64,000 nt of DNA from Rhodospirillales bacterium (GCA_947466085.1 CANIEC010000002.1:1-64000), one strand, 5' to 3'. Counted from the stretch's first letter, positions 8,810-18,495 are shown. Numbers and translations are program-made. The notes: a model not told the origin generated them from the letters alone.

Positions 8810-10117
8810 ATGCAAACAAACTTCTCGCTGACGGCCCTGGCCGATGCACATGTAAGCGAGTCAGAAAAAATCCTCCGTGCCTGTGTGCATTGTGGCTTTT
8901 GTACTGCGACATGCCCGACATATCTGCTTCTTGCTGACGAAGCGGACAGTCCGCGCGGGCGCATCTATCTGATCAAGGACATGTTGGAGGAGGAAAAGCC
9001 GGCGACCCCTCAGGTCGTCGAGCATATCGATCGATGTCTGACGTGTCTTTCCTGCATGACGACCTGTCCGTCCGGCGTGCACTACATGCACCTGGTCGAT
9101 CACGCGCGAGCCCATATCGCCCGAACCTACACGCGTCCTCTGCCTGATAGGTTGCTTCGAGGCATGTTGGCGAAGGTGCTGCCGTTTCCGGGCCGACTTA
9201 GGTTGGCTTTACGCGTGGCTACCGTGAGCAGGCCGATCAGAAAGTGGCTCGCCAATCTTCCCGGCGGCGCGCAACTCGCTGCGATGATTGAACTTTCGTC
9301 GTCATTCAAGCGAAGAAGGCCGACCCGAAGGTTACCGGGCGCGACCGTCGACAGGCCGCGCGGTCGGGTTGCGCTTCTGAGCGGATGTGCCCAGCAGGTC
9401 CTCGGCCAGAACATCAACGAGGCTGCAATCCGGTTGTTGACGCGTCACGGTATCGAAGTAGTTCAACCGATCGACGAAGGGTGCTGCGGAGCTCTCGTGC
9501 AGCACTTGGGATACGAAAGTCGGGCGCTGGATGCGGCTCGACACAACGTGGATGTATGGACGCGTGAAATCGAGAACGGCGGCCTCGATGCCATCGTGGT
9601 TACGACGTCCGGTTGCGGAACGGTCATTAAAGATTATGGCTTCCTACTTCGCAACGATAACGCCTACGCTCAGAAAGCCGCACGGATCTCGGCTCTAGCG
9701 CGGGACATCACAGAATTCTTGCATGAATTACCGCTTCAAGACGGTGTTCGGACTACCGGCCAGGTCGTGGCTTACCATTCGGCATGCTCGATGCAGCATG
9801 GACAGCAGGTTAGAGATCAGCCGAAGTCACTTTTGAGGCGAATGGGGTTTGTAGTGAGAGAAGTACCGGAAGGCCACATATGTTGCGGCTCCGCCGGAAC
9901 ATACAACGTACTGCAGCCTGAGATCGCCAATCGACTGCGCGCACGAAAGGTCACCAACATTGAGAAGGTCAAACCGCAAATCATTGCGAGTGGAAATCTC
10001 GGCTGCATAACGCAGATTGGTGCTGGAACACGCATTCCAGTCGTCCACACGGTGGAGTTGGTCGATTGGGCGATGGGCGGCCCGTTGCCTGACGTCCTAG
10101 AGGGGTGCTTGGGCTAG
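8810..10117 (+). CDS. glcF: Iron-sulfur subunit of glycolate oxidase-type complex, GlcF-like
   Basis: The 435-residue protein has two ferredoxin-type 4Fe-4S motifs: Cys25, 28, 31, 35 in CVHCGFCTATCP and Cys76, 79, 82, 86 in CLTCLSCMTTCP. Two CCG-domain regions follow (LSGCAQQVLG with DEGCCGALVQHLG; YHSACSMQHGQ with EVPEGHICCGSAGTY). This is the electron-transfer subunit that links GlcD/E to the respiratory chain at the membrane. It starts 17 bases after glcE and closes the same-strand run; the transporter genes then converge from the other strand only 27 bases away, with no obvious terminator hairpin between. Confidence 0.88.
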   Translation: MQTNFSLTALADAHVSESEKILRACVHCGFCTATCPTYLLLADEADSPRGRIYLIKDMLEEEKPATPQVVEHIDRCLTCLSCMTTCPSGVHYMHLVDHARAHIARTYTRPLPDRLLRGMLAKVLPFPGRLRLALRVATVSRPIRKWLANLPGGAQLAAMIELSSSFKRRRPTRRLPGATVDRPRGRVALLSGCAQQVLGQNINEAAIRLLTRHGIEVVQPIDEGCCGALVQHLGYESRALDAARHNVDVWTREIENGGLDAIVVTTSGCGTVIKDYGFLLRNDNAYAQKAARISALARDITEFLHELPLQDGVRTTGQVVAYHSACSMQHGQQVRDQPKSLLRRMGFVVREVPEGHICCGSAGTYNVLQPEIANRLRARKVTNIEKVKPQIIASGNLGCITQIGAGTRIPVVHTVELVDWAMGGPLPDVLEGCLG

Positions 10118-10144
10118 GTGCGGACAAGCGCCCGCTCTGACATC

Positions 10145-11185
10145 CTAGTTTGGATTGCCATTTCCGTCCATCGCGGCTTCGATTGCCTTCTTGGCTGCTG
10201 TCTCATCATACAGATGGCAGGCGATCTGCCGATTTCCGTGCAACCGCAGCGGCGGAATTTCGCGGCTGCAGACCGGCATGGCGGACGGACAGCGAGGGTG
10301 AAATGGACAGCCGGGCGGGGGGGTGGCGACGCTCGGCACCTCGCCCTGAAGGAGCACGTGATCGCGGGCGCGCTCGATTTGCGGGTCCGGCACCGCTACC
10401 GCATCGAGAAGAATGCGCGTGTAGGGATGGAGCGGTTCGCCGTAGAGGTCGTCGCGCGTCGCGATCTCGACGATGCGTCCGAGATACATCACTGCGACCC
10501 GATCGCTCATGTGTCGGACGACGCCGAGGTCGTGCGAGATGAACAGATAGGACAAGCCGAACTGCTCCTTGAGGTCGGAAAACAAGTTCAGAACCTGGGC
10601 CTGCACTGAGACGTCGAGAGCTGAGACCGGCTCATCACAGATGAGCAGTTTCGGACGCAGCGACAGGGCGCGCGCGATGGCGACCCGCTGACGCTGGCCG
10701 CCGCTGAGTTGGTGCGGATAGCGGTCGAGGAAGCGAGTACCCATTCCGACCGTATCTAGGAGTTCGGCAGCCTTCGCGCGGCGCTCGTGGCCCGATCTGC
10801 CGACGCCCTGAATCGCCATCGGTTCGGCGATCAGGTCGGCGATTGTCATGCGGGGATTTAGCGACCCGAACGGATCCTGGTAGATGACCTGCATCTCACG
10901 CCTTAGCGGTCGCATCTGGCGATGACTGAAGCTCGTGATATCGCGTCCGTCGAACACGACCCGGCCGCCGCTCGGCGGCGTCAGTTGTAGTATGGCCATG
11001 GCCGTGGTGGATTTGCCGCAACCGCTTTCGCCGACGAGCGAGAGAGTTTCGCCGCGCTGGAGTGTGAGGGATATGCCCTTGACAGCTCGAACGGAGGGGG
11101 CGCCCGTTACGCCGAAAGAGGTTGTGCTTGCATAGTCGACGCACAGGTCCGAGACCTCGAGAATATTCGTTGCTACGTCGTTCAT
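10145..11185 (-). CDS. Dipeptide/oligopeptide-type ABC transporter ATPase, DppF/OppF-like
   Basis: The protein of about 346 residues has Walker A GESGCGKST, signature LSGGQRQR, Walker B LLICDEPVSALD, the switch His in FISHDLG, and the C-terminal oligo_HPY tail (CPFHPRCPSAMPVC). It should power import of the ligand bound by the solute-binding protein of the same operon. The ATG at 11185 overlaps the dppD stop as ATGA, so it is preferred to an upstream start at 11200. It is the last gene of the leftward operon B-C-A-D-F. Confidence 0.88.
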   Translation of the reverse strand: MNDVATNILEVSDLCVDYASTTSFGVTGAPSVRAVKGISLTLQRGETLSLVGESGCGKSTTAMAILQLTPPSGGRVVFDGRDITSFSHRQMRPLRREMQVIYQDPFGSLNPRMTIADLIAEPMAIQGVGRSGHERRAKAAELLDTVGMGTRFLDRYPHQLSGGQRQRVAIARALSLRPKLLICDEPVSALDVSVQAQVLNLFSDLKEQFGLSYLFISHDLGVVRHMSDRVAVMYLGRIVEIATRDDLYGEPLHPYTRILLDAVAVPDPQIERARDHVLLQGEVPSVATPPPGCPFHPRCPSAMPVCSREIPPLRLHGNRQIACHLYDETAAKKAIEAAMDGNGNPN

Positions 11186-12180
11186 AGCGGATTCCAGCAC
11201 GCGAACAGATGGCCGTTCCGTGTGCGTTCGTCGCCGCTAAGCGGAGGGCGTTCGTCGCACCGTTCGGTCCGACGTGGGCAGCGCGGTGCGAAGGCGCAGC
11301 CCCCGGTTCCGTCGGAGGGGGCGGGTGGCTGCCCAGCGATCGACTCGAGCCGATGAGCGATCGGACCGACGATCTTGGGCACGGAGGCGAGGAGGGCATG
11401 CGTATAAGGATGGCGCCCATCGCGATAGAGCTCGTCGGCCGCCGCTGTCTCGACGATGCGGCCGGCATACATCACGTTGACCCAATCGGCGTAGCGCGCC
11501 ACGACGCCGAGATCGTGCGTGATGAGAAGCAGCGCCCCGCCCAATCCGCGGGTAAGGTCAGTGAGAAGCGTCAAAATCTGCGCCTGCACGGTGACGTCGA
11601 GTGCTGTCGTCGGCTCGTCCGCGATGATGAGTCTTGGCTCGCAGGAGATCGCGATAGCAACCATGACACGCTGGCGCATACCCCCACTGAGCTGGTGAGG
11701 ATAGGCCTCGGCTTTGGTCTCTGCATCCGGGATGCGGACCTTCTTGAGAAGGTAGATCGCCTGCGCTTTGGCGGCGCTCCAGGACATCCGGCGATGACGC
11801 ACCAGCGGCTCGGCGATCTGGCGCCAGATGCGCAGGCTTGGGTTCAGCGCTGTCATCGGCTCCTGGAAAACGATGCCGACCTCGTTGCCTCGGATGTCCC
11901 TGATCTGTTTCGGTGACTGCGTCTGCATATCACGGCCGGAGAGGCGTATTTCGCCGGCCGTGATCTTGATCGGTGGCATTGGCAGTAGATGGGTGAGCGA
12001 CATCGCGGTGATGCTCTTGCCCGCGCCGCTTTCGCCTACGAGCGCCACGACCTGGCCTGAATAGGCCCGGAACGAAACGTCTGCGACAGCACTCAGCTCC
12101 GTCTTGCCCGACCAGATGCCCACGCAGAGCCCGCGTACATCCAGTATCGGGGGCCCCGACATTTCCAAAGTTCCGTGCAT
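11182..12180 (-). CDS. Dipeptide/oligopeptide-type ABC transporter ATPase, DppD/OppD-like
   Basis: The 332-residue protein has Walker A GESGAGKS, signature LSGGMRQR, Walker B LIIADEPTTALD, LITHDLG, and the Cys-bearing tail CAFAPRCPRRTERC. It is the partner ATPase of the following gene, with which it overlaps by four bases. It starts three bases after the substrate-binding gene ends; an inner ATG at 12162 (MSGPPILD) is an alternative start. It would sit on the cytoplasmic face of the two permeases. Confidence 0.88.
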   Translation of the reverse strand: MHGTLEMSGPPILDVRGLCVGIWSGKTELSAVADVSFRAYSGQVVALVGESGAGKSITAMSLTHLLPMPPIKITAGEIRLSGRDMQTQSPKQIRDIRGNEVGIVFQEPMTALNPSLRIWRQIAEPLVRHRRMSWSAAKAQAIYLLKKVRIPDAETKAEAYPHQLSGGMRQRVMVAIAISCEPRLIIADEPTTALDVTVQAQILTLLTDLTRGLGGALLLITHDLGVVARYADWVNVMYAGRIVETAAADELYRDGRHPYTHALLASVPKIVGPIAHRLESIAGQPPAPSDGTGGCAFAPRCPRRTERCDERPPLSGDERTRNGHLFACWNPL

Positions 12181-12183
12181 CGA

Positions 12184-13881
12184 TCAGAAGCCCATCGACT
12201 TCTTTAGATCCTGATCGATCCAAGCGCGCGCCCAGACCGGCGCATCACGCCGAGCGGAGACCGAAATCTCACCATAGTAATTCTTGACCCACGGCCACCA
12301 TACCGTGAACGAGCGCTGCCTGGGCAGAAACAGGAATGGCGCTCGCGCGGTCATCTCATTGGTGAGCGCGGCGACGCCCTTCTTGACTTTGTCCGGGTCC
12401 CTCTCCTGCTGGATGGTGTCGAGTGCCGCATCGACCTTCGGGTCGTTGACGCGGGCCGAATTCCAGACGGAAGAGGACCGGTACAGTTTCTCGATTGAGG
12501 CCGTCGGATTGCTCATGCCTGCGAAATGCCAATAGCCGGGGCCGTGCTTGCCGGTGGTCATCAGACTGAGAAACGCTCCATACTCCTTTGGCTCGATGGT
12601 CATCTTTACGCCGATTGCCGACAGATATCCGGCTACAATCTGCGCTTTCTTTAGCTGCTCAGGGAAGCTCGGAACCTGTGCCTTGAACTCGAAACCATTC
12701 GCAAGACCCGCTTCGGCGAGGAGCTTCTTGGCCTTGGCCGGATCGTATTGGAGAACCTCCCGGGCCTCGTTCGGCATCTTTTCGGGCGGCGTGAAATAGC
12801 CTTCCCAAGTTTCGTCCATCGGCAGGTGCGGAAAGTCGGCGTGGCCGCCATAGATCTGCTTCGAGATGGCGGCCCGGTCGACCGCGAGATTCAAGGCGAG
12901 ACGCACCTTCTGGTTGTCGAAGGGTGGTGCATCGACCCGCATTGCCAGTGCCTCACCCGCATAGTCGGGGTGTTCGATGACTTTGATTTTATCTTGGATC
13001 GGCGCCAGTGACTTGAGTTCGTCCCAGTTGATATTCGCCATGACATCGATCTTGCCGGTGCGGAAGGCGGCTAGGCGTGTCTGTGAATCCCCGATCGTCC
13101 GCATCACAAGGTTATCGACGAATGGGATCTTGTAAGGTTTGCCGTCGATCGTCTCGCGGTCCCAGTACTCCTTGTTAGCCTGATAATCCCCGAAGGCCCC
13201 GGCCTCATACCGCGTCAACCGGAAGGGACCCGTGCCGCAGGCATTCTGCCAGTTGCCAGCACCGCCGTTAGGGGCCTCCGTGATCTCTTTGGGATAGATG
13301 CCGGCGTAATAGCCGTAGCCGAGGCGGTACTTCCACTCCGAGTTGTACTCCTTCAGGAAGAAGGTCACCTGGTGCGGTCCCGTCTCCTCGGCCCTGTCGA
13401 TGAAGGAAAAATAGACTTTGTTCGCCTTCGGACTAGCGACGAGACGGTTATACGCGAACACGACGTCTTTGGCGGTAAAGTCGCGCGCTTCCATGATGCC
13501 TTTGCAGGCCTGCCATTTCACGTTCTTGCGCAGGTTGATAACGATCGAGAGCGGTTTGTCGACGACCTCCCAGCTCTCTGCGAGTTCGCCGCGCAGCACG
13601 TCGTCGCTGAGCCAGGCCTCGCTGAAAAAGTTGTTCTTCCCGCCGCCACGTACGCCTTTGCTTAGATCGCCCACCATCAACTGCTCCATGTAGGGCCCAG
13701 CATCGATAGAGACCTTCCAGTTCCAGTCGGCGGGATCCCACGACAACGCCGCAATCCCCGGGGAGTAAGGAACGATGGTCAGCGTGCCACCGTATTTGGG
13801 TTCCTGGGCGCTCACGGCTTGGGTCGCAATCACAGCCCCGAGCGCGATAACCGCCATTGTTCCGAGATGTCGGCCTACCAT
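12184..13881 (-). CDS. ABC transporter solute-binding protein, SBP_bac_5 (dipeptide/nickel/opine type)
   Basis: The 565-residue exported protein starts with a signal peptide (MVGRHLGTMAVIALGAVIAT, cleavage likely after VSAQ). It has the family N-terminus YGGTLTIVPY, the GTGPFRLTRYE segment, the ALNLAVDRAAISKQIYGG region and the KKLLAEAGL repeat area. An AGGAGGAG-like ribosome site precedes the ATG. Family members bind peptides, opines, nickel-chelates or small glycosides in the periplasm; the ligand is unknown. It lies inside the operon, between permease C and ATPase D, rather than first. Confidence 0.88.
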   Translation of the reverse strand: MVGRHLGTMAVIALGAVIATQAVSAQEPKYGGTLTIVPYSPGIAALSWDPADWNWKVSIDAGPYMEQLMVGDLSKGVRGGGKNNFFSEAWLSDDVLRGELAESWEVVDKPLSIVINLRKNVKWQACKGIMEARDFTAKDVVFAYNRLVASPKANKVYFSFIDRAEETGPHQVTFFLKEYNSEWKYRLGYGYYAGIYPKEITEAPNGGAGNWQNACGTGPFRLTRYEAGAFGDYQANKEYWDRETIDGKPYKIPFVDNLVMRTIGDSQTRLAAFRTGKIDVMANINWDELKSLAPIQDKIKVIEHPDYAGEALAMRVDAPPFDNQKVRLALNLAVDRAAISKQIYGGHADFPHLPMDETWEGYFTPPEKMPNEAREVLQYDPAKAKKLLAEAGLANGFEFKAQVPSFPEQLKKAQIVAGYLSAIGVKMTIEPKEYGAFLSLMTTGKHGPGYWHFAGMSNPTASIEKLYRSSSVWNSARVNDPKVDAALDTIQQERDPDKVKKGVAALTNEMTARAPFLFLPRQRSFTVWWPWVKNYYGEISVSARRDAPVWARAWIDQDLKKSMGF

Positions 13882-13914
13882 TCCTTGCTCCTCCTTAGTG
13901 TTATGGTTTTTCGC

Positions 13915-14817
13915 TCAATTGCGCACTATTCCGCGTGGATCGAGAAGATCGCGGAGAGAGTCTCCGAAGATGTTCACGCAAAAAACGATCAGAGTTATCG
14001 CGAGGCCAGGGGCCGCGACCATCCAGACGTTCTCGAACATGTAAGGGCGGGCATCGCTCAGCATACGGCCCCACGCGGGTGCGGGCGGTGGCACACCAAG
14101 ACCAAGGAAGCTGAGACTCGATTCGGCCAGGATCACGCCGCCGAGGCGCGTGGTGTAAAGCACGATGAGGGGCGCGGCGATCGTCGGCAGGATGTGCCGG
14201 AGAATAATGTGCCAGTTACCGGCGCCGAAGGAATGGCCCGCCTGCACGTACAGCTGCTCGCGCGCCGACAGGACCGCGCCGCGTACGATGCGCGAACCGG
14301 CAACGCCGTAGAGGATGCCGAGGAGGGCGATGATCTGCACGATCCCGGGGCCGAGAACCGCGACGCCCGCGATCAGCACGATTAGGTCGGGAAAGCTCTG
14401 CCAAGTATCGACGAACCGCTGAACCAGGGCATCGAGACGTCCGCCGAAATACCCGGACAGAACCCCGAGCGTGACCGATAGGGCGAGCGATAGCAGCGCG
14501 GCGGTGATACAGACGATAACGGAAGTACGGGCTCCATAGATGATCCGGCTGAGGATGTCGCGTCCGAGTTCGTCTGTGCCGAGGTGGTGCGACCAGGACG
14601 GCCCTTGCATCAGCGATGTAAGGTCGATCGCGTCGAAGTCGTACGGTGCGATCCAAGGTGCCAAGAGTGCGCAGACCACGATCGCGGCGAGAAGGCCGGC
14701 GCAAACCGTTCCGAGGATATCCTGCTTAAAAAGGCGACTGAAGAAAGTCCTGACGGGTGCTGCCCAAGCGCCTCGCCCGGGACCTGTTTCGATCTTCAGA
14801 GGTGACTCGATAGTCAT
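13915..14817 (-). CDS. ABC transporter permease, DppC/OppC-like
   Basis: The 300-residue inner-membrane protein has an N-terminal segment at about 30-50 (LGTVCAGLLAAIVVCALLAP), the HHLGTDELGRDILSRIIYGAR motif split typical of DppC, several further membrane helices, and the EAA loop (GAGNWHIILRHILPTIAAP) that docks onto the ATPases. It starts four bases after dppB. It forms the translocation channel with DppB. Confidence 0.87.
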   Translation of the reverse strand: MTIESPLKIETGPGRGAWAAPVRTFFSRLFKQDILGTVCAGLLAAIVVCALLAPWIAPYDFDAIDLTSLMQGPSWSHHLGTDELGRDILSRIIYGARTSVIVCITAALLSLALSVTLGVLSGYFGGRLDALVQRFVDTWQSFPDLIVLIAGVAVLGPGIVQIIALLGILYGVAGSRIVRGAVLSAREQLYVQAGHSFGAGNWHIILRHILPTIAAPLIVLYTTRLGGVILAESSLSFLGLGVPPPAPAWGRMLSDARPYMFENVWMVAAPGLAITLIVFCVNIFGDSLRDLLDPRGIVRN

Positions 14818-14821
14818 GCGT

Positions 14822-15790
14822 TCAGCCCTGACGAATCTTGGGATCTAGGAGGGCGTAGCTGATGTCGACGAGCAGGTTGATCGTCATTACGCCGACGCCC
14901 ACGAGGAGAAAGATGCCCGTAATGACCGGATAGTCCCGCTGCGACACCGCCATCAGGAGTAGTTGGCCCATACCGGAGATCACGAAGATCTGCTCAATCA
15001 CGACCGCGCCACCGATCATCAGTGGCAACTGCAACCCGACGATGGTTATGACCGGCAGAAGCGCGTTTTTGAGGACATGGCGCAGGACGACCGTCCGCTC
15101 GTCGAGACCCTTGCTCCAAGCTGTACGGACATAATCCTGGCGCATGACTTCGAGGACCATGGTGCGGGTCATCCGCATCGTCACTCCCGACAAGGCGATG
15201 CCGAGGACGATGGCGGGCGGCACCATCTGGCGGAGACTAAGGAGGGGATCGTCGGTCAGCCGAACATATTGCACGGTCGGAGCGATCCCCCAAAGCATCG
15301 CCGGCACGACCACCACTAATGTCCCGAGCCAAAAAGGCGGGACGGACAGGGCCGTGATGGCAAAGACACGGCCGAGATAATCGACCGGCTTGTTTTGCCG
15401 GATCGCCGAGATGATCCCGACGGGCAGCGCGATCAAGAGCGCGAATATCATGGCCAGCACGCCTAGATACAGAGTAATCGGCATGCGCTCGGCGACGAGG
15501 CGGGTGACGCTATCTCCCGTCCAAAGCGAGCGACCGAAATCCCCGTGGAACACAATCGAGCTGATCCAGTGCCAATATTGTACAAGGACCGGCTGATCGA
15601 GCCCGAGTGCCTTGATAAGATCTTCGCGGGTCTGGACGCTGGCCGAGATGTCGTTCTGCGACATCATCATGTCGATCGTGTTTCCCGGTATCAGGCGAAT
15701 GGCCGAGAACACAATAACGCTCGCTAACAGGAACGTCGGCACAAGGGCGACAAGGCGACGAATTAGATATCTCAGCATGACGCGGTCCAT
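14822..15790 (-). CDS. ABC transporter permease, DppB/OppB-like
   Basis: The 322-residue inner-membrane protein opens with LRYLIRRLVALVPTFLLAS, the usual DppB signal-anchor, and has the EAA loop SKGLDERTVVLRHVLKNALL followed by the final helices and DPKIRQG end. An inner ATG at 15778 (MLRYLIRR) is the more usual family start. First gene of the leftward operon; its upstream gap carries dyad D and, further up, dyad C, so it may be controlled together with the divergent oxidase operon. Confidence 0.87.
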   Translation of the reverse strand: MDRVMLRYLIRRLVALVPTFLLASVIVFSAIRLIPGNTIDMMMSQNDISASVQTREDLIKALGLDQPVLVQYWHWISSIVFHGDFGRSLWTGDSVTRLVAERMPITLYLGVLAMIFALLIALPVGIISAIRQNKPVDYLGRVFAITALSVPPFWLGTLVVVVPAMLWGIAPTVQYVRLTDDPLLSLRQMVPPAIVLGIALSGVTMRMTRTMVLEVMRQDYVRTAWSKGLDERTVVLRHVLKNALLPVITIVGLQLPLMIGGAVVIEQIFVISGMGQLLLMAVSQRDYPVITGIFLLVGVGVMTINLLVDISYALLDPKIRQG

Positions 15791-15935
15791 TGGAGGGCGC
15801 GCTCACCATGCAGATTGGCTTGGTCCGACAGCACCACGCTCTTGTCCCTCTCTATGTGAAAAAGGCCGCTGAACGCCCGCTCATCAAAAAATGAGGTGAG
15901 TTCTCTATTTGCAGATCAGTTGCAATCTGGCACAT

Positions 15936-15950
15936 CCAATCTGGTAATAC
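15936..15950. promoter_or_regulatory. Operator-like site D
   Basis: CCAATCTGGTAATAC matches the left ten bases of dyad C exactly, with a weaker right half. It lies about 145 bases before dppB. Confidence 0.4.
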
Positions 15951-16058
15951 TATTCAAGCGTGCTCTTGGCGGCGGTGTCAAGGCGAATGTTGTCGCGGTG
16001 GCGTAGCTCCGGGGTGCCCATCTGATCCGAGAACCATTGACTGAGCGAATTGGATATG

Positions 16059-16076
16059 CCAATCTGGTCCAACCAG
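16059..16076. promoter_or_regulatory. Operator-like dyad C
   Basis: CCAATCTGGTCCAACCAG carries the core TGGTCCAACCA (16065-16075). It lies 74 bases before the oxidase start and overlaps the expected -10 region. Confidence 0.5.
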
Positions 16077-16149
16077 ATCGCGATGTCTACCAAAACGCAT
16101 GCGCACCTGGATGGTTGATTTACGTCGAAAATCTCGAAGGAGAAGCGCT

Positions 16150-17802
16150 GTGGCGAAGGAAAAGAGTGGCTACTACGGCCAGCGAAGGAAGTTCTGGTCG
16201 TGGGGATATGAAGGTGAAGATAATTCCAAGGACGAAATTCGAACCATGCGAGACCGCGTGGAGCAGCGGCTTGGAATTAAAGACATCGAAATTCTGTCAG
16301 ATCCGACTCTGGACGAGATTGAACTTTATGCGTCGCGCATAAAGATCCCGCGAACGCTGGAGGATTTCTGTACCTCGGAAAAATGGGACAGAATTGTTCA
16401 TACGTACGGTAAGGGTTTCAAGGACATGACCCTTATCTACCGGCGCGATTTCAAGAAGGCTCCGGACGTCGTGGCCTATCCGCGCGACGAAGAAGACATC
16501 GCTGCCATCTTCGACTGGTGCGGGGAAAATGGTTATGCATGCATCCCGTATGGCGGCGGATCGAGCGTCACCGGCGGCTTCTGGGGTCCCGAGCGCGACG
16601 CCTTTCCCGGGGTCGTCGTAATCGACTTGGGCAACCTCAACAAGATTCTCGAAGTCGACCCCGTGTCGCGCTGCGCGCGGATCCAGGCGGGTATTCTCGG
16701 TCCGGCTCTGGAAGAACAACTGAAGCCGCATGGCCTCACCCTGCGCCATATTCCGCAATCGTGGGAATTCTCATCGCTGGGCGGTTGGATCGCAACCCGC
16801 TCGTCCGGTCACTATGCGACCCATCTCACGCATATTGACGACATGGTGGAAAGCCTGCGCGTGGTCACCCCGGCGGGAACGATCCAGAACCGCCGCCTGC
16901 CAGGCTCGGGTGCGGGACCCAATCCGGATCGGCTGTTCATCGGGTCTGAGGGCTCGCTGGGCATCATCACCGATGCATGGATGCGTCTACAGGGGCGTGT
17001 GAAATTCCGTGCGAATGCGTCGATCTCCTTCAAGACGTTCTATCAGGGTGCCAAGGCCGTCCGTCAGATCACCCAAGCAGGACTGTTCCCGGCGAACTGT
17101 CGCTATCTGGACGAGCAGGACGCCAAATTCTACGGCGCTGGAGACGGCACCGATTCGGTCCTGTTGCTGGGCTTCGAATCCGCCGACCATCCGGTGGACG
17201 CGTGGCTGGAGCGTAGTCTCGAAATCTGCAAGGACTTCGGTGGCGTCGTGAAGCAACAGGCGGGAACTGCGGACAACGCGCTGGAGACCAGCCGTAGCGG
17301 GCCGCAGGGTAACTGGCGGCACCAGTTCAGATATCTGCCCCGGTTGATGCATACGCGCGCAGCGATGGGAATCGTCAGCTTCACGTTCGAAACTGCCTAC
17401 ACTTGGGATCGGTTCGAAGAAGTCGATACCGAGATCATGCGTCGCATCCGGAAGGCCCAGAAGGAAAATCTTGGCGGCGGCATCGTCTGCCGCAGGTTCT
17501 CCTTCCTGTATCCGGACGGCCCGGCTCCTTACTATTCGATCATGGCTCCTTCGACGCACGCCAACAGCCTTGAAGCCTATAAGATGCTCCACGACGTTGC
17601 GTCGGACGCGCTAATCGAACTCGGCGCAACCATCACGCACCACCATGCTGTCGGAAAATCGTTCCGTCCTTGGTACGACAAGGAAGTCGATCCGTTGTTC
17701 CGCCGTGTGCTGGCAGCCGCCAAGACCGAACTGGACCCGAAGTGGATGTTGAACCCTGGGCTGATCGTTGACAAGCCAGCAGGGCTCAAGATCGTCGGAT
17801 AG
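16150..17802 (+). CDS. FAD-dependent oxidase, alkylglycerone-phosphate-synthase-like (VAO/PCMH family)
   Basis: GTG 16150 is the likely start: AAGGAG lies seven bases upstream, giving about 550 residues beginning VAKEKSGYYGQRRKFWSWGY. The PCMH domain shows IPYGGGSSVTGG, the FSSLGGWIATRSSGHYATHL stretch and RLFIGSEGSLGIITDAW; the C domain ends TELDPKWMLNPG. The pattern is that of the AGPS/GlcD branch of FAD oxidases. Bacterial relatives are often annotated as oxidases of 2-hydroxyacids or alkyl/aryl alcohols; the substrate is unknown. It leads the rightward operon with GST, Rieske ferredoxin, dioxygenase subunits and reductase. Confidence 0.82.
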   Translation: MAKEKSGYYGQRRKFWSWGYEGEDNSKDEIRTMRDRVEQRLGIKDIEILSDPTLDEIELYASRIKIPRTLEDFCTSEKWDRIVHTYGKGFKDMTLIYRRDFKKAPDVVAYPRDEEDIAAIFDWCGENGYACIPYGGGSSVTGGFWGPERDAFPGVVVIDLGNLNKILEVDPVSRCARIQAGILGPALEEQLKPHGLTLRHIPQSWEFSSLGGWIATRSSGHYATHLTHIDDMVESLRVVTPAGTIQNRRLPGSGAGPNPDRLFIGSEGSLGIITDAWMRLQGRVKFRANASISFKTFYQGAKAVRQITQAGLFPANCRYLDEQDAKFYGAGDGTDSVLLLGFESADHPVDAWLERSLEICKDFGGVVKQQAGTADNALETSRSGPQGNWRHQFRYLPRLMHTRAAMGIVSFTFETAYTWDRFEEVDTEIMRRIRKAQKENLGGGIVCRRFSFLYPDGPAPYYSIMAPSTHANSLEAYKMLHDVASDALIELGATITHHHAVGKSFRPWYDKEVDPLFRRVLAAAKTELDPKWMLNPGLIVDKPAGLKIVG

Positions 17803-17814
17803 GAGTCTTCTGCG

Positions 17815-18495
17815 ATGATTGATCTATACTTCTGGCCAACCCCGAACGGGTATAAAGCAGCTATAATGCTGGCAGAGTTGGACTTGGAGTATCGTGTAGT
17901 TCCGATTGATATAACGGCAGGTGAGCAGTTTCATCCGGAATTTCTGAAGATCAATCCAAACAACAAAGTGCCGGCCATCGTGGATCACGATGGCCCGCAC
18001 AACAAGCCATATGCAGTTTTTGAATCCGCGGTCGTTCTTATCTATCTCGCGGAAAAGTCCGGTAGATTTCTCTCTCAGGATCCTGAAAAGCGCTACGATA
18101 CGCTAAAGTGGCTTGTATTTCAGAATACGACGATGGGTCCAATGCTGGGCCAAGCGCACCACTTCATGGTGTATGCGACTGAGAAGATCGATTACGCGAT
18201 CGAACGTTATGATCGGGAAGTTGGTCGAATATACAACATTCTCGAGAAGCGCCTTGGCGAATCTGAATATCTCGCCGGCGAGTATTCCATCGCTGACATC
18301 AGCACATTCCCTTGGGTTCGCACGCGAAAGCTGCATCGACGTGACTTGTCGGAGTACCCGAACATTGATCGATGGTACCAGGCGATCAAAGACCGTCCGG
18401 GGGTTAGGGCGGGCATAAATACGTTGTCCGACAGCAAACAATGGGAAGCGAAGCCGGGCACCGAGGCCTGGAAGAATATGTTCGGAAAGAACTGA
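17815..18495 (+). CDS. Glutathione S-transferase, Nu/YfcG-like
   Basis: The 226-residue protein has a thioredoxin-fold N domain with WPTPNGYKAAIML, NPNNKVPAIVDHDG (cis-Pro) and the FESAVVLIYLAEK glutathione-binding Glu-Ser. The helical C domain includes LGQAHHFM and the N-capping motif YSIADISTFPW. The T-P-N-G active-site region is typical of YfcG/Nu-class enzymes, some of which reduce disulfides or cleave thioethers and beta-aryl ethers. It follows the oxidase by 12 bases. Lower GC than the chromosomal paralogue at 52.3 kb fits acquisition with the island. Confidence 0.88.
   Translation: MIDLYFWPTPNGYKAAIMLAELDLEYRVVPIDITAGEQFHPEFLKINPNNKVPAIVDHDGPHNKPYAVFESAVVLIYLAEKSGRFLSQDPEKRYDTLKWLVFQNTTMGPMLGQAHHFMVYATEKIDYAIERYDREVGRIYNILEKRLGESEYLAGEYSIADISTFPWVRTRKLHRRDLSEYPNIDRWYQAIKDRPGVRAGINTLSDSKQWEAKPGTEAWKNMFGKN

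Larger units (their letters stand above)
15791..16149. promoter_or_regulatory. Divergent intergenic region between transporter and oxidase operons
   Basis: These 359 bases carry no convincing gene. They hold two operator-like sites (15936-15950 and 16059-16076) and a TTGACT box at 16037-16042 whose 17-base spacing places dyad C over the expected -10 position. The arrangement suggests common control of both divergent operons. Confidence 0.5.
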
